This document shows, piece by piece, positions 55,598-64,000 of a DNA stretch of 64,000 nt. Origin of the DNA: Cupriavidus sp. D39 (lineage in GTDB: Bacteria; Pseudomonadota; Gammaproteobacteria; Burkholderiales; Burkholderiaceae). The stretch spans positions 372,001 through 436,000 of the forward strand of contig NZ_JAPNLE010000006.1 in NCBI RefSeq assembly GCF_026627925.1, in the 5' to 3' direction. Below the pieces are notes generated by a model, which was not told the origin of the DNA, did no database searches, and saw only the letters and a list, made by a program, of their open reading frames with translations. Each line of letters opens with the position of its first letter. Positions within the stretch are counted from its first letter, which is position 1. Made by a program: the position numbers and the translations under genes.

Positions 55598-56563
55598 CTA
55601 CTGCTTTTCAATGCGAGCAAGCTCCGCAATGCGTTCATAGCGGGCTGTATCACGAGCGATCAAGGACGCGTAGGCCTCGGGCGTCGACGACCTGGCCTCG
55701 ATCCCGAGCAGGGAGAACTGGCGCCGTACTTCGCCGGATTCAACCACCTTTACAATCTCCACATTTAGCCGCCGGACAATCTCTGGCGGCGTTCCCGCCG
55801 GTGCAAGCAGGCCAAGCCAGCCGGTGAAATCGAAGTCCTTGTAGCCGAGTTCCTGCATGGTAGGCGTATCGGGCAGTGCATCGGATCGCTTTGCGCTCAG
55901 CATTGCCAGAGGCTTGACGCGGCCACTGCGGATATGAGGCAGGATCGGGCCAACAGAGTCAGGGGCGACCGTGAGCCTGCCGCCAACCAGATCGGTTTCG
56001 GCTTCAGCGGGGCCTTTGTACGGGATGGGGGCGATGTCCGTTCCCGCCTGCTGATTGAGGGATTCCATCGCGAGCTGATAGAGGCCGGCCGAACTGCCAT
56101 AGGTCGCGGTACCCGGTGCCCGTTTCGCCTGTGCGATGAGATCGGAAATGGAGTTGATCGAGGAGTCCTGGCGCGTCACCAGCAGCAACGGTGTGGCGGC
56201 GACTAGCGAGATGGGCGTGAAGTGCTTGCGGGGATCGAAGGGCGGCGCCTTGAGCAAGGCGGGTGGCACCATTGTCGAGGACGCACTCGACAGCACCAGG
56301 GTATAGCCATCTGGAATACTGCGGGCGGCAGCCTGCATGCCAAGCACGCCATTGGCGCCAGGACGATTTTCGATAATGACCGGCTGTCCGAGCGGCGGCG
56401 CAATCCGTGCAGCGACAGCGCGCGCGGTGATGTCGGACGTTGATCCCGCGGTGAATGGCACGATGATCCGGATTGGCCGGCTTGGGTAGGCGGGCTCGGC
56501 AGACACGCCAGCGCATGCCACGCTCATCGCTATTGCAACACCCGCAAAGAAAGCTGTTCTCAT
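55598..56563 (-). CDS. Tripartite tricarboxylate transporter substrate-binding protein (Bug/TctC family)
   Basis: This 321-residue periplasmic protein has a signal peptide (GVAIAMSVACAGVSA), the Bug start motif YPSRPIRIIVPFTAGSTSDITARAVA, ENRPGANGVLGMQAAARSIPDGYTL, and late blocks PYKGPAEAETDLVGGRL and MLSAKRSDALPDTPTMQELGY. Bug proteins bind organic acids and are strikingly expanded in beta-proteobacteria, supporting the host guess. No membrane partners (TctA/TctB) are present in the window, so it may share an external permease or act as a sensor. Substrate unknown. Confidence 0.92.
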   Translation of the reverse strand: MRTAFFAGVAIAMSVACAGVSAEPAYPSRPIRIIVPFTAGSTSDITARAVAARIAPPLGQPVIIENRPGANGVLGMQAAARSIPDGYTLVLSSASSTMVPPALLKAPPFDPRKHFTPISLVAATPLLLVTRQDSSINSISDLIAQAKRAPGTATYGSSAGLYQLAMESLNQQAGTDIAPIPYKGPAEAETDLVGGRLTVAPDSVGPILPHIRSGRVKPLAMLSAKRSDALPDTPTMQELGYKDFDFTGWLGLLAPAGTPPEIVRRLNVEIVKVVESGEVRRQFSLLGIEARSSTPEAYASLIARDTARYERIAELARIEKQ

Positions 56564-56622
56564 GTTTTGCGACCTCTCTCGTTCTCGCCTGGTGGCGTGT
56601 TACAGGGATCATTGCGCCTACG

Positions 56623-58026
56623 TCAGGCGCAATGGGCGCCTTGATTTGCTTGCAATGCGCAGACAAGCCAATCACTGCCCGGCTCGTCTTCGAGGGCCAA
56701 CACGCGCTTTGCATAGGCAAGCGCGCTATCGGGCGAGATGCACCAGGAGACCAGTGAAACAAACTTCTCCACCAGATCGCTCGGGCTGAGTGGGTTCGAG
56801 GGTGCCCCGCGCGGCGCATCCTGGTACATAGACTGAGCCCGATCTGTGTGGCGATGCCGAATGGAGACGTGACAGCGCTCATAGTGGTGCAGAGCCGGAT
56901 CGGCGACGGCAACGATGTTCGGCATGACCGCGTGCACATCGGGCCGGTTGAGATACTCGCGATGGTCGAGACTGTGTCCGGGCAGGATGACATCGAACCC
57001 GCAAGCCGCGAGCGCCAGGCAATAGCGGATATCGAAACGCGCCTCGTTTGCTGTGCGTGGCGGTTCGCTCTTGGCCACCGCTTCGTGCACATAGGCTGGC
57101 AGCCTGACCTCAATATCGCACCCGGAGAGGTCACCCTGCCAGTCACGCCGCAAGGCGACAAGTGCATCGACTGCGGAGTGGATATAGCCGCAGCAGGCGT
57201 GAAGCTTGCGACGTGGGGCGAGCAATGCCCAGCCTTCCGGCACTGCGCGCACGTTCTGACGGCCGTTTGTGGATACCGTCGAGAAATACCCAAGGTCACC
57301 GTCAAATAAACGAAGCGGCCCCGTCATGCCATGGCTGGCATACTGGACCGCAGTGACTGCGGTGGCCGCAGGCTGCGCCCCGAATAGCATGGGCTTGACA
57401 GTACCGCCCTGGCGGAAGATGACCTCCGCAGGGCACCAGCCCGCCAGCGACCCTGAAATCGCCAGCGCGTGGCGAGTCTGTTCGACATCCAGGCCGCGCA
57501 AGTGTGCCACGGCTGCCGCGGCGCCGACGGAGGATGGCAGCCCGACGGGTGTCAGACCTACTTCACTATACGGCTTCAGCGATGGATAGACCGCGGTGTA
57601 GACGGCGCTGGTCAATTCGATGGCGCGCACCACGGCTTCGATCAACTGGCGTCCACTCGCGCCAACTGCCTCGGCCGTAGCGACAGCCGCAGTGACGCAA
57701 CCGATGCTCGCATGGCCGCCGATCAGGTCGTTCAGCTCCAGGATGTCGCCGGCATAACCGTTGGCAATGACGGCCGCTGCGATGGGCATTTTGCGGCCAT
57801 GGACAAATACGGAAGCGTGATCATCGCCCTGGGTCGGTGCGCCGGACGACCTGGCTACCAGCCTGGATTCGTCGGCCTGCATGCCGGCGACGATGCAGCC
57901 GATGGTGTCAAGAATGCAAAGCTTCGCTTGGGTGACGACTGCGTCGGGCAGGTCATCGAAGCGACACTGTGCGGCACGCGCATGGAGCTGGTCAAGAAAC
58001 ATGGCGTCAGTAGTGTTCGAAGTCAT
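56623..58026 (-). CDS. MmgE/PrpD-family protein (2-methylcitrate dehydratase-like)
   Basis: This 467-residue protein contains ILDTIGCIVAGMQADESRLV, the family block AAVIANGYAGDILELNDLIGGHASIGCVTAAVATAEA, RHALAISGSLAGWCPAEVIF and FDIRYCLALAAC. Relatives dehydrate 2-methylcitrate (PrpD), isomerise or decarboxylate itaconate-type acids (IRG1/Cad), or act on iminodisuccinate, so the substrate is a di- or tricarboxylic acid. The start at 58026 (MTSNTTD) gives the usual length; a start at 58065 is possible. It sits between bug and etf genes. Confidence 0.85.
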   Translation of the reverse strand: MTSNTTDAMFLDQLHARAAQCRFDDLPDAVVTQAKLCILDTIGCIVAGMQADESRLVARSSGAPTQGDDHASVFVHGRKMPIAAAVIANGYAGDILELNDLIGGHASIGCVTAAVATAEAVGASGRQLIEAVVRAIELTSAVYTAVYPSLKPYSEVGLTPVGLPSSVGAAAAVAHLRGLDVEQTRHALAISGSLAGWCPAEVIFRQGGTVKPMLFGAQPAATAVTAVQYASHGMTGPLRLFDGDLGYFSTVSTNGRQNVRAVPEGWALLAPRRKLHACCGYIHSAVDALVALRRDWQGDLSGCDIEVRLPAYVHEAVAKSEPPRTANEARFDIRYCLALAACGFDVILPGHSLDHREYLNRPDVHAVMPNIVAVADPALHHYERCHVSIRHRHTDRAQSMYQDAPRGAPSNPLSPSDLVEKFVSLVSWCISPDSALAYAKRVLALEDEPGSDWLVCALQANQGAHCA

Positions 58027-58096
58027 GATGGTGGCCCATGAGTTCACAAGGAGCGGATGCGGCAAGTCTTCTTTTGCAGGTCGAGAGCAGTGGTTG

Positions 58097-59029
58097 TCAG
58101 ACGGCCGCCACCAACTCCGGCACGACGGTGTTCAGATCGCCAACCAGACCGTAGTCGGCCACCGAGAAGATCGGGGCTTCGGCATCCTTGTTGATCGCCA
58201 CGATCACCTTGGAGTCCTTCATGCCGGCCAGATGCTGGATCGCGCCGGAGATACCAACGGCGATGTACAGCTGCGGCGCAACGATCTTGCCGGTCTGGCC
58301 GACCTGGTAATCGTTGGGCACGAAGCCGGCATCGACGGCAGCGCGGGATGCGCCCATCGCGGCGTTCAGCTTGTCGGCCAGCGGCGTCAGCACCTTGGTG
58401 TAGTTCTCGCCGGAACCCACGCCACGGCCACCGGACACGATAATCTTGGCGGCGGTCAGCTCGGGGCGGTCGCTCTTGGTCACTTCGCGCGAAACGAATT
58501 GCGAGATGCCTGCGTCGGCCACGGCGGGCAGGTTTTCCACGGCGGCCGAGCCACCTTCGGCGGCGGCGGCGTCGAAGCCGGTGCCGCGCACGGTGATGAC
58601 CTTGACCTTGTCCGACGATTGCACGATCGAGATCGCGTTGCCGGCGTAGATCGGGCGCTCGAACGTGTCCGGGCTGTCGACCTTGGTGATGTCCGACAGC
58701 TGGGCTACGTCCAGCTTGGCCGCGACGCGCGGCAGGATGTTCTTGCCGTAGGCCGATGCGGGCGCCAGGATGTGGCTGTAGTCGCTGGCGATGGCCAGCA
58801 CTTGCTCGGCCACGTTTTCGGCCAGGCCGTCGGCGAACTGCGGCGCGTCGGCCAGCAGCACCTTGGACACGCCGGCGATCTTCGCGGCAGCGGTGGCGGC
58901 GGCGGCGGCATTGGCGCCAGCCACCAGCACGTGGACATCACCGCCGCACTGGGCGGCTGCCGTCACGGTGTTCAGCGTGGCGGCCTTGATGGATTGGTTG
59001 TCGTGTTCAGCAATGACGAGTGCAGTCAT
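58097..59029 (-). CDS. etfA: Electron transfer flavoprotein alpha subunit
   Basis: This 310-residue subunit starts [14 protein letters not shown] and ends with the conserved FAD-binding region: [101 protein letters not shown] in successive short blocks, in which the arginine and SGGRG are hallmarks. EtfAB carries electrons from acyl-CoA dehydrogenases to the quinone pool. It follows etfB by 19 bases. The acyl-CoA dehydrogenase partner is not in the window. Confidence 0.96.
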   Translation of the reverse strand: MTALVIAEHDNQSIKAATLNTVTAAAQCGGDVHVLVAGANAAAAATAAAKIAGVSKVLLADAPQFADGLAENVAEQVLAIASDYSHILAPASAYGKNILPRVAAKLDVAQLSDITKVDSPDTFERPIYAGNAISIVQSSDKVKVITVRGTGFDAAAAEGGSAAVENLPAVADAGISQFVSREVTKSDRPELTAAKIIVSGGRGVGSGENYTKVLTPLADKLNAAMGASRAAVDAGFVPNDYQVGQTGKIVAPQLYIAVGISGAIQHLAGMKDSKVIVAINKDAEAPIFSVADYGLVGDLNTVVPELVAAV

Positions 59030-59048
59030 GTTTTATCTCCTGGCGCGC

Positions 59049-59798
59049 TCAGATGACCTTGGCTTCGTTCTTCAGCTTTTGCACCAGCGTCGCAACGTCC
59101 GGCACCATCACACCCGCGCTACGCTTGGGCGGCTCAACGACCTTGACGGTCTTCAGACGCGGCGCCACATCCACGCCGAGATCTTCCGGCTTGACGATGT
59201 CGAGCGGCTTCTTCTTGGCCTTCATGATGTTCGGCAGCGTGACATAACGCGGCTCGTTCAGGCGCAGGTCGGTGGTCACCACCGCCGGCAGCTTGAGCGA
59301 CAGGGTCTCCAGACCGCCGTCCACTTCACGCGTCACCGATGCGCGGCCATCGGCCACCACCACCTTCGAGGCGAAGGTGGCTTGCGGCAGGCCCGCCAGC
59401 GCAGCCAGCATCTGGCCGGTCTGGTTGGAGTCGTCGTCGATGGCTTGCTTGCCCAGGATCACCAGTTGCGGCTGTTCCTTGTCGACCAGCGCCTTGAGCA
59501 GCTTGGCCACGGCCAGCGGCTGTAGGTCTTCATTCGATTCCACTAGGATGCCGCGGTCGGCACCGATGGCCATGGCGGTGCGCAGGGTTTCCTGGCACTG
59601 CGCCACGCCGCACGAGACGGCGACGACTTCGGTGACAACGCCGGCTTCCTTCAGGCGCACAGCCTCTTCCACGGCGATTTCGTCGAAGGGGTTCATGCTC
59701 ATCTTGACGTTGGCCAGGTCCACGCCCGTGCCGTCCGCCTTGACGCGAACCTTCACGTTGTAGTCCACCACCCGCTTGACTGCGACGAGTACTTTCAT
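59049..59798 (-). CDS. etfB: Electron transfer flavoprotein beta subunit
   Basis: This 249-residue subunit has the EtfB start [19 protein letters not shown], the family signature [23 protein letters not shown], the [45 protein letters not shown] core with the AMP-binding Asp-Asp-Ser, and the [33 protein letters not shown] end. It forms the heterodimer with EtfA. It is the first gene of the leftward etf operon, whose promoter region contains the first CATTGG-N5-CCAATG palindrome. Confidence 0.96.
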   Translation of the reverse strand: MKVLVAVKRVVDYNVKVRVKADGTGVDLANVKMSMNPFDEIAVEEAVRLKEAGVVTEVVAVSCGVAQCQETLRTAMAIGADRGILVESNEDLQPLAVAKLLKALVDKEQPQLVILGKQAIDDDSNQTGQMLAALAGLPQATFASKVVVADGRASVTREVDGGLETLSLKLPAVVTTDLRLNEPRYVTLPNIMKAKKKPLDIVKPEDLGVDVAPRLKTVKVVEPPKRSAGVMVPDVATLVQKLKNEAKVI

Positions 59799-60162
59799 GC
59801 GTATTCACTCAACTGTTGACAAAAACCGCCAGCCGCAGCGATTGGACGCACGCGGCGCTAACGATGACACCAAGACACATGGACCGAAGTCTTTTGTCCT
59901 TCTGACTTCATGTTTCATTGGTTGATCCAATGATATTTTGAGAGTAGATTGTGCGTCAATGAGTCAAACCTTAGTGCTTCCCCTTAGGACGGCGGGGTGA
60001 AGTCAGGAACGGCGTTACCCAGGGCTGGCTCAGACAGGTCATTGGTCATATCAATGGATGTATTGGCTGCGCTATACTAGAATCTCGAAGTGACCGGTAA
60101 CGTGTTGCGAAAGCGCATTTCGCGAGAGCAAAGAGGGTAAAGCATTGGAAAGGCACCAGAAC
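59799..60162. promoter_or_regulatory. Divergent etfB/gntR region with two regulator-type palindromes (59916-59932; 60040-60056)
   Basis: CATTGGTTGATCCAATG (59916-59932) is a perfect CATTGG/CCAATG palindrome with a 5-base centre. CATTGGTCATATCAATG (60040-60056) differs by one base in one arm. A third copy in the same form (CAATGGCCCAACCAATG) lies at 63605-63621, in the other divergent promoter region of the module. They are 108 bases apart here and lie upstream of etfB and the gntR gene respectively. GntR/FCD proteins bind such short dyads, so these are probable operators. AT-rich promoter sequence (GATATTTTGAGAGTAG) lies between. Confidence 0.7.
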
Positions 60163-60908
60163 ATGGACCAAACCGGGCAAGCTGCCGTTGCCGAAGAAGC
60201 AGCCTTTGAACCGATCTCGGTCAGCCGCGCGCTCGACGAGATCGCCAGACAAATCCGGCAAGAAGTCATGGCAGGGCGGCTGAAGCCGGGTCAGAAGCTT
60301 CCCCGGAGCGCGACCTTTGCGTGCGTTTCGGCGTAAGCCGCAACACTTTGCGCGAAGCGCTGCGCGCGCTCGAGATTTCCGGGCTCATCGAACTCAAGAA
60401 GGGGGCTACTGGCGGCGCGTTCATCAAGAAGGGCGACAAGGACGTCGTCATTACGGGCCTGCGCGACCTCTACTATCTCGGGTCGATCACACCGGAGCAA
60501 CTGACCGAGGCACGGGTCATGCTTGCCGACCTTGTGGTTCGCGACGTTTGCGTGAAGGCAACCGAAGCGGACCTTGAGGCACTACAGGCTAACGTGGCCG
60601 CTGCCGAGGCCGCGCAGAAGGCTGGCAACTTCGAAGCGCGTGCACGGATACATCTCGAGTTCCATAGTCTGCTCGTTAAGATTTCCGGCAACCCCATCCT
60701 GATTCTCACGATGGAGGCGATCCTGAAAGTCATGGCTGAGTTCATTGCCCAGATCGGCTACAGCGAGAACCGCTTCGTGCTCCCCTCGCGGCGTCGGCTT
60801 CTCAAATTCCTGGCGGAGCGCAACGCGGACGAGGCCGCCAACGAGATGGCGGCTCATCTTCGGCGCGTGCACCGTTACTACCTGTCGCAGATCAAGAGTC
60901 AGGACTGA
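60163..60908 (+). CDS. GntR-family regulator, FCD subclass (one frameshift)
   Basis: Across the CCCC run at 60301-60304 (one C added gives LPPERDLCVRFGVSRNTL), this encodes about 248 residues. The N-terminal winged helix (ISVSRALDEIARQIRQEVMAGRLKPGQKLP and VRFGVSRNTLREALRALEISGLIELKKGATGGAFI) is followed by an all-helical FCD domain with the metal/ligand-binding His and Asp (EARVMLADLVVRDVCVKATEA, RIHLEFHSLLVKISGNPI, NEMAAHLRRVHRYY). It likely senses an organic acid or acyl-CoA and represses the flanking operons through the CATTGG palindromes. The ATG 60163 is preferred; a TTG at 60145 is possible. Confidence 0.85.
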
Positions 60909-61080
60909 GTCCCCTCGCTTCTGGCCCAGGCCTCAGCCACGGGCCGCTTGCTGGCGTGTCGATGCCGGCGTGAACCGGTGTGGCGCTACCATTGGTGCAC
61001 GCCACAGATCTGGCGTCCAAATGAGCCCTTCAGCCTGTCGCTCCTGCTTTGCCACTGTGGCAGCGAAGTAGCAACTGGCT

Positions 61081-61115
61081 GCAGGGTGCAAGTACCTGTG
61101 TGGCCTGCACCCTGC
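61081..61115. terminator. Stem-loop between convergent gntR and AMACR genes
   Basis: A perfect 10-base inverted repeat GCAGGGTGCA (61081-61090) and TGCACCCTGC (61106-61115) lies between two genes that converge. It lacks a T-run, so it may be a weak bidirectional terminator or an unrelated repeat. The remaining bases 60909-61150 hold no gene. Confidence 0.45.
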
Positions 61116-61150
61116 GATCGGCAACGACCGAGCAGCAGACGCCGCGTCCG

Positions 61151-62272
61151 TCACGCGGCCTTCGCAATCCAGCCCGATATGACCTGGTCACAGGTGAGCG
61201 GCCCTGACGCGTCGGTATGGGCGACCGACGAGGGCGTTCTCGAGAAGCGCGGCGCCGGCGCCGGATGAGGCACGCCGCCCACGTCGACGAACGCCTCGCG
61301 CGCCAGCAGATGCGGATGCTGTGCAGCCTCGCTCAGCGTCAGCACGGGAGCAAAACACGCATCGGTATCCCCGAGCAATGCCGTCCACTCGGCCCGGATG
61401 CGTTGCGAGAAGATCTGCGCCAGCTCCGCTCTCAGTGCAGGCCATCGGGTCCGGTCGTGTTGTGCGTCGCGCAGCGCCGGATCCACCCCGATGCGGTCGC
61501 ACAGTAGCGCGAAGAACTGGGGCTCGATGGCGCCGATGCAGACGTATTCGGCGTCGGCAGCGCGGTACACCGCGTAGTATGGCGCGCCGCCATCGAGCAT
61601 ATTGTCGCCGCGGCGTTCGCTGTAGAGGCCACGCAGCCTGTGTCCCTGCGCCAGGCTCATCAGAGAAAGCGCGCCGTCGCAGATGGCGGCGTCCACCACC
61701 TGCCCGCGGCCAGAGCTGCGCGCCTCAATTAGCGCCGCAAGGATGCCCATCGCCAGGTACAAGCTGCCGCCGCCATAGTCACCGACGAGATTGAGCGGCG
61801 GCACCGGGGCATCATCTCGCTCGCCGATCGCGGCGAGGGCACCTGTGAGGGCGATGTAGTTGATATCGTGACCGGCCGTCTGCGATAGCGGCCCGTCTTG
61901 TCCCCATCCGGTCATGCGGCCATAGACAAGCCTGGGATTCAGCGCCGCGATGGTCTCCGGCCCGAGGCCGAGGCGTTCCATCACTCCCGGGCGGAAGCCC
62001 TCGACCAGCGCATCTGCATGGGTCAGCAGCTTCAGGACTTGATCCCGATCCTTGGCGCTTTTCAGATCCAGAAGCACGGTGCGCCTGCCACGTCCAATGA
62101 GATCTTGCGGGTGAATGGGCCTGGCTCCCGGCCGGTCGATACGGACAATGTCAGCGCCCATGTCCGCAAGGAGCATACAGGCGAACGGCCCTGGTCCAAG
62201 CCCTGCGAACTCAACGATCCGGACCCCCGACAAGGGGCCCTTCTTCAGTGAGGTGGTGTTTGTTTGATCCAA
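61151..62272 (-). CDS. CaiB/BaiF-type enzyme close to alpha-methylacyl-CoA racemase
   Basis: This roughly 373-residue class III CoA-transferase-fold protein has SGVRIVEFAGLGPGPFACMLLADMGADIVRIDRPG, GRGRRTVLLDLKS, VEGFRPGVMERLGLGPE, and GHDINYIALTGALAAIGE, with the Asp in the LSQTAGHDINY region used by racemases. The SEVRGD-like NMLDGGAPYYAVY segment matches alpha-methylacyl-CoA racemase (AMACR) more closely than formyl-CoA transferase. It would invert an alpha-methyl-branched acyl-CoA so that it can be beta-oxidised. The TTG at 62272, with GGAG seven bases upstream, is taken as start; later codons match the family N-terminus. It follows the CoA-transferase gene by 22 bases. Confidence 0.82.
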   Translation of the reverse strand: MDQTNTTSLKKGPLSGVRIVEFAGLGPGPFACMLLADMGADIVRIDRPGARPIHPQDLIGRGRRTVLLDLKSAKDRDQVLKLLTHADALVEGFRPGVMERLGLGPETIAALNPRLVYGRMTGWGQDGPLSQTAGHDINYIALTGALAAIGERDDAPVPPLNLVGDYGGGSLYLAMGILAALIEARSSGRGQVVDAAICDGALSLMSLAQGHRLRGLYSERRGDNMLDGGAPYYAVYRAADAEYVCIGAIEPQFFALLCDRIGVDPALRDAQHDRTRWPALRAELAQIFSQRIRAEWTALLGDTDACFAPVLTLSEAAQHPHLLAREAFVDVGGVPHPAPAPRFSRTPSSVAHTDASGPLTCDQVISGWIAKAA

Positions 62273-62294
62273 GATATGGCTCCATTCACCGGCG

Positions 62295-63583
62295 TCAACT
62301 GGCTTGCGTTGCGCGCACCGGCGCAGCACCCAACGCACCTGAACGCTCAAGTTCCGAGATCCGCGTTTCATCGTAGTGCAAGACATCGCGTAACACTTCG
62401 GCCGTGTGTTCGCCTACCGCCGGCGCAGGACGTGGGGCCACGGCTGGCGTTTCGGATAGCCTCATCGGCGATTCAATGTTGGGAATCCAGCCTTTCACGG
62501 GATGGGGGATACGGGTGGTCAGACCGCGTGACTGCGCCTCGCCAGAGCGCAACGCCTCGCCAAGCGTACGGACTTCGCCGTGTGGCACGGAGGCTGCGCG
62601 CAGCTTGGCCTGCCAGTGGCTCCAAGGCTGCGCCGCAAAAGCCTCGTTGAGGATCCCAAACAGTTCCTCGCGATGATTCAGCCGATCGATGCTTCTCACC
62701 AGATCGGGACGAGCCGCGAAATCCGGGCGTCCCAAGACATCGCCGAACAGGCGCGCAAAGATCTTGTCGTTCCCGCAATGCAGGTAAAAGGGGCGGTCCG
62801 CCGCGTGGAACACCCCCGATGGGCACGTATCCGGGGTGGAATTGCCGTGGCGCTGGGGATCCTTTCCGGTCAGCAGGTTCTGCATGCCGGCGAATCCCGT
62901 CATCATCACGGCGGTATCAAATAGCGATACCTCGACAAACTGCCCCTTTCCTGTGCGCTCGCGTGCCAATAGGGCAAGCAGCAGTGCATTGCTCGCCATC
63001 AGGGCCGTCCCCATATCCATGACCACCGGCCCGCTGCGCACGCCGGGACGGTCAGGGTAGCCATTCATGGACATGTAACCGCTCTCAGCCTGTACGACAG
63101 GGTCGAAGCCAAGCCGATCCGCATACGGCCCCGTACGCCCGTACGCAGACACGGAACAATAGATGAGGCGGGGATTGAGCTGTGCACAGCGCTCGTAACC
63201 CAATCCAAGACGCTCCATGACACCGCTCGAAAAGTTCTCGAACACGACGTCGGCAGTGGCGATCAGATCGAGCGCTACCTTCGCACCTTCCTCGGTTTTG
63301 ATATCGAGCGCGAGACTGCGCTTGTTCCGATTGCACCAAAGGTACGGGCCGCCCTGCGCAGGCAGCGCCGGATCCAGTGGGGGTAATAGCGGAAATCCTC
63401 CCCGCGCCCAGGTCGCTCAATCTTGATCACATCAGCGCCAAAGTCCCCCAGGATCATTGTCGCCAATGGCCCCGCGATGAAGTGCGAAAAATCAACCACT
63501 TTCAGTCCGCTCACGGCACTTTCGTGTGGCTGAGCTGGCGCCTCACGCACTGGCAGCTCTTCGATATAGGTCTGGTTAAACAT
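62295..63583 (-). CDS. CaiB/BaiF-family (class III) CoA-transferase (one frameshift)
   Basis: Across the GGGGG run at 63377-63381 (one base added gives DFRYYPPLDPALPAQGGPYLW), this is a transferase of about 430 residues. It contains VVDFSHFIAGPLATMILGDFGADVIKIERPGRGED, the NRNKRSLALDIKTEEG block, VFENFSSGVMERLGLGYERC, the catalytic Asp region DRLGFDPVVQAESGYMSMNGYPD, and the C-terminal small domain. It moves CoA from a donor such as succinyl-CoA to an organic acid. Gene order with AMACR and, divergently, a thiolase suggests activation of a branched or dicarboxylic acid. Its promoter region holds the third palindrome. Confidence 0.85.
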
Positions 63584-63823
63584 GGTCTCCTACCCTAATT
63601 GTGTCAATGGCCCAACCAATGTAACGTAGGGCCATGGCGGCGTCAACATGCACCTGGCTGACAGGCATCAGCTTCCGAGTGACATGAAGGGCTCATGCAG
63701 TCCCCGCCATGCCTGCGGGAAATCTCCCATTTGACAGATTATTCAGTTGGTTCTACCATTGCAAAAATGAAAGCGCCAGATCCGAACTAGCAGTTCGTTG
63801 CCGGCGCAAGCGGAGACAATGCA
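63584..63823. promoter_or_regulatory. Divergent CoA-transferase / thiolase region with palindrome 63605-63621
   Basis: CAATGGCCCAACCAATG, the inverted form of the CATTGG-N5-CCAATG dyad seen twice near gntR, lies 22 bases upstream of the CoA-transferase start. AT-richer sequence (GACAGATTATTCAGTTGG) near 63735 probably belongs to the thiolase promoter. The site is the probable operator of the GntR/FCD protein. Confidence 0.6.
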
Positions 63824-64000
63824 ATGAGCAAGCCAAGACGCGTCGCGATCATCGGCGCAAGCGCCATCCCGGTCGGAAGGCACCAGACAGCTGATGCTGA
63901 GGAGCTTCAGACGCTAGAGCACGAGGTCCTGTTGCGGCTGGTACTTGAGGCGACGCGCGACGCCGGCGTGGACAAGCGTGACATCGAGAGCCTGGTCTTC
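63824..64000 (+). CDS. Thiolase-family acyltransferase (N-terminus only; off the right edge)
   Basis: Fifty-nine codons are visible, beginning MSKPRRVAIIGASAIPVGRH and containing LVLEATRDAGVDKRDIESLVF. This is the N-terminus of a thiolase or SCP2-type (lipid-transfer-associated) thiolase, with the usual V-A-I-I-G start and the DAGVD...I-D turn. The catalytic cysteine lies beyond the edge. The ATG at 63824 follows GCGGAGAC. It is transcribed away from the CoA-transferase and would cleave the beta-ketoacyl-CoA at the end of the pathway. Confidence 0.75.
   Translation, partial: MSKPRRVAIIGASAIPVGRHQTADAEELQTLEHEVLLRLVLEATRDAGVDKRDIESLVF

Overview
The window looks like part of a large, GC-rich conjugative plasmid (or plasmid-like replicon) from a beta-proteobacterium, most likely Burkholderiales (Cupriavidus, Ralstonia or Comamonadaceae type). 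The grounds are a TrfA-type initiator with iterons, a ParA/ParB pair with a centromere-like array, a Bug-family (TctC) receptor, and catabolic cargo mixed with insertion sequences.

Layout. 1-11245 (minus): an operon encoding VirB8, VirB9 and VirB10, two lytic transglycosylases, an odd VirB9/TcpQ-like protein, and a type IVb pilus set (TcpQ/PilL-like, PilN, PilO, PilP, PilQ), running off the left edge. 11628-23147 (plus): the divergent half of the transfer system, with VirB11, VirB2, VirB3, VirB4, TrbJ, TrbL, a TraI_2-type relaxase candidate, a VirD4-type coupling protein and four accessory genes. 23226-28088: a small protein, a UvrD-type helicase and a DEAH helicase with helicase-associated repeats. 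28206-34000: replication and partition, with eleven 46-bp tandem iterons, nested inverted repeats, trfA, convergent parAB, and nine copies of a 14-bp palindrome upstream of parA. 34250-41050: a graveyard of mobile DNA (tnpB remnant, broken integrase, rve-transposase fragment, an IS4-family element, a TPR fragment) around an intact MazF-type toxin-antitoxin pair.

41629-50520 is a compact catabolic island: ferredoxin reductase fused to an FCD domain, cytochrome P450, AraC regulator, SDR, KstD-like flavoprotein, NIPSNAP protein, 4-hydroxybenzoate 3-hydroxylase, and a truncated aromatic-acid MFS transporter. The order of chemistries matches aromatisation of cyclohexanecarboxylate: 4-hydroxylation, oxidation to the ketone, desaturation to 4-hydroxybenzoate, then hydroxylation to protocatechuate. 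An IS256-family element lies inside an IS1595-family element, which ends the transporter gene. 53147-64000 holds an acyl-CoA module: acs remnant, enoyl-CoA hydratase, MaoC hydratase, Bug receptor, MmgE/PrpD, EtfA/EtfB, GntR/FCD regulator, AMACR-like racemase, CoA-transferase and a thiolase running off the right edge. Three copies of a CATTGG-N5-CCAATG palindrome mark its promoters.

Quality caveat: more than a dozen otherwise well-conserved genes are broken by single-base shifts, nearly all in short runs of one base and nearly all repaired by adding one base. This looks like a systematic sequence error rather than mass gene decay, so such genes are annotated across the shift and the positions are given.
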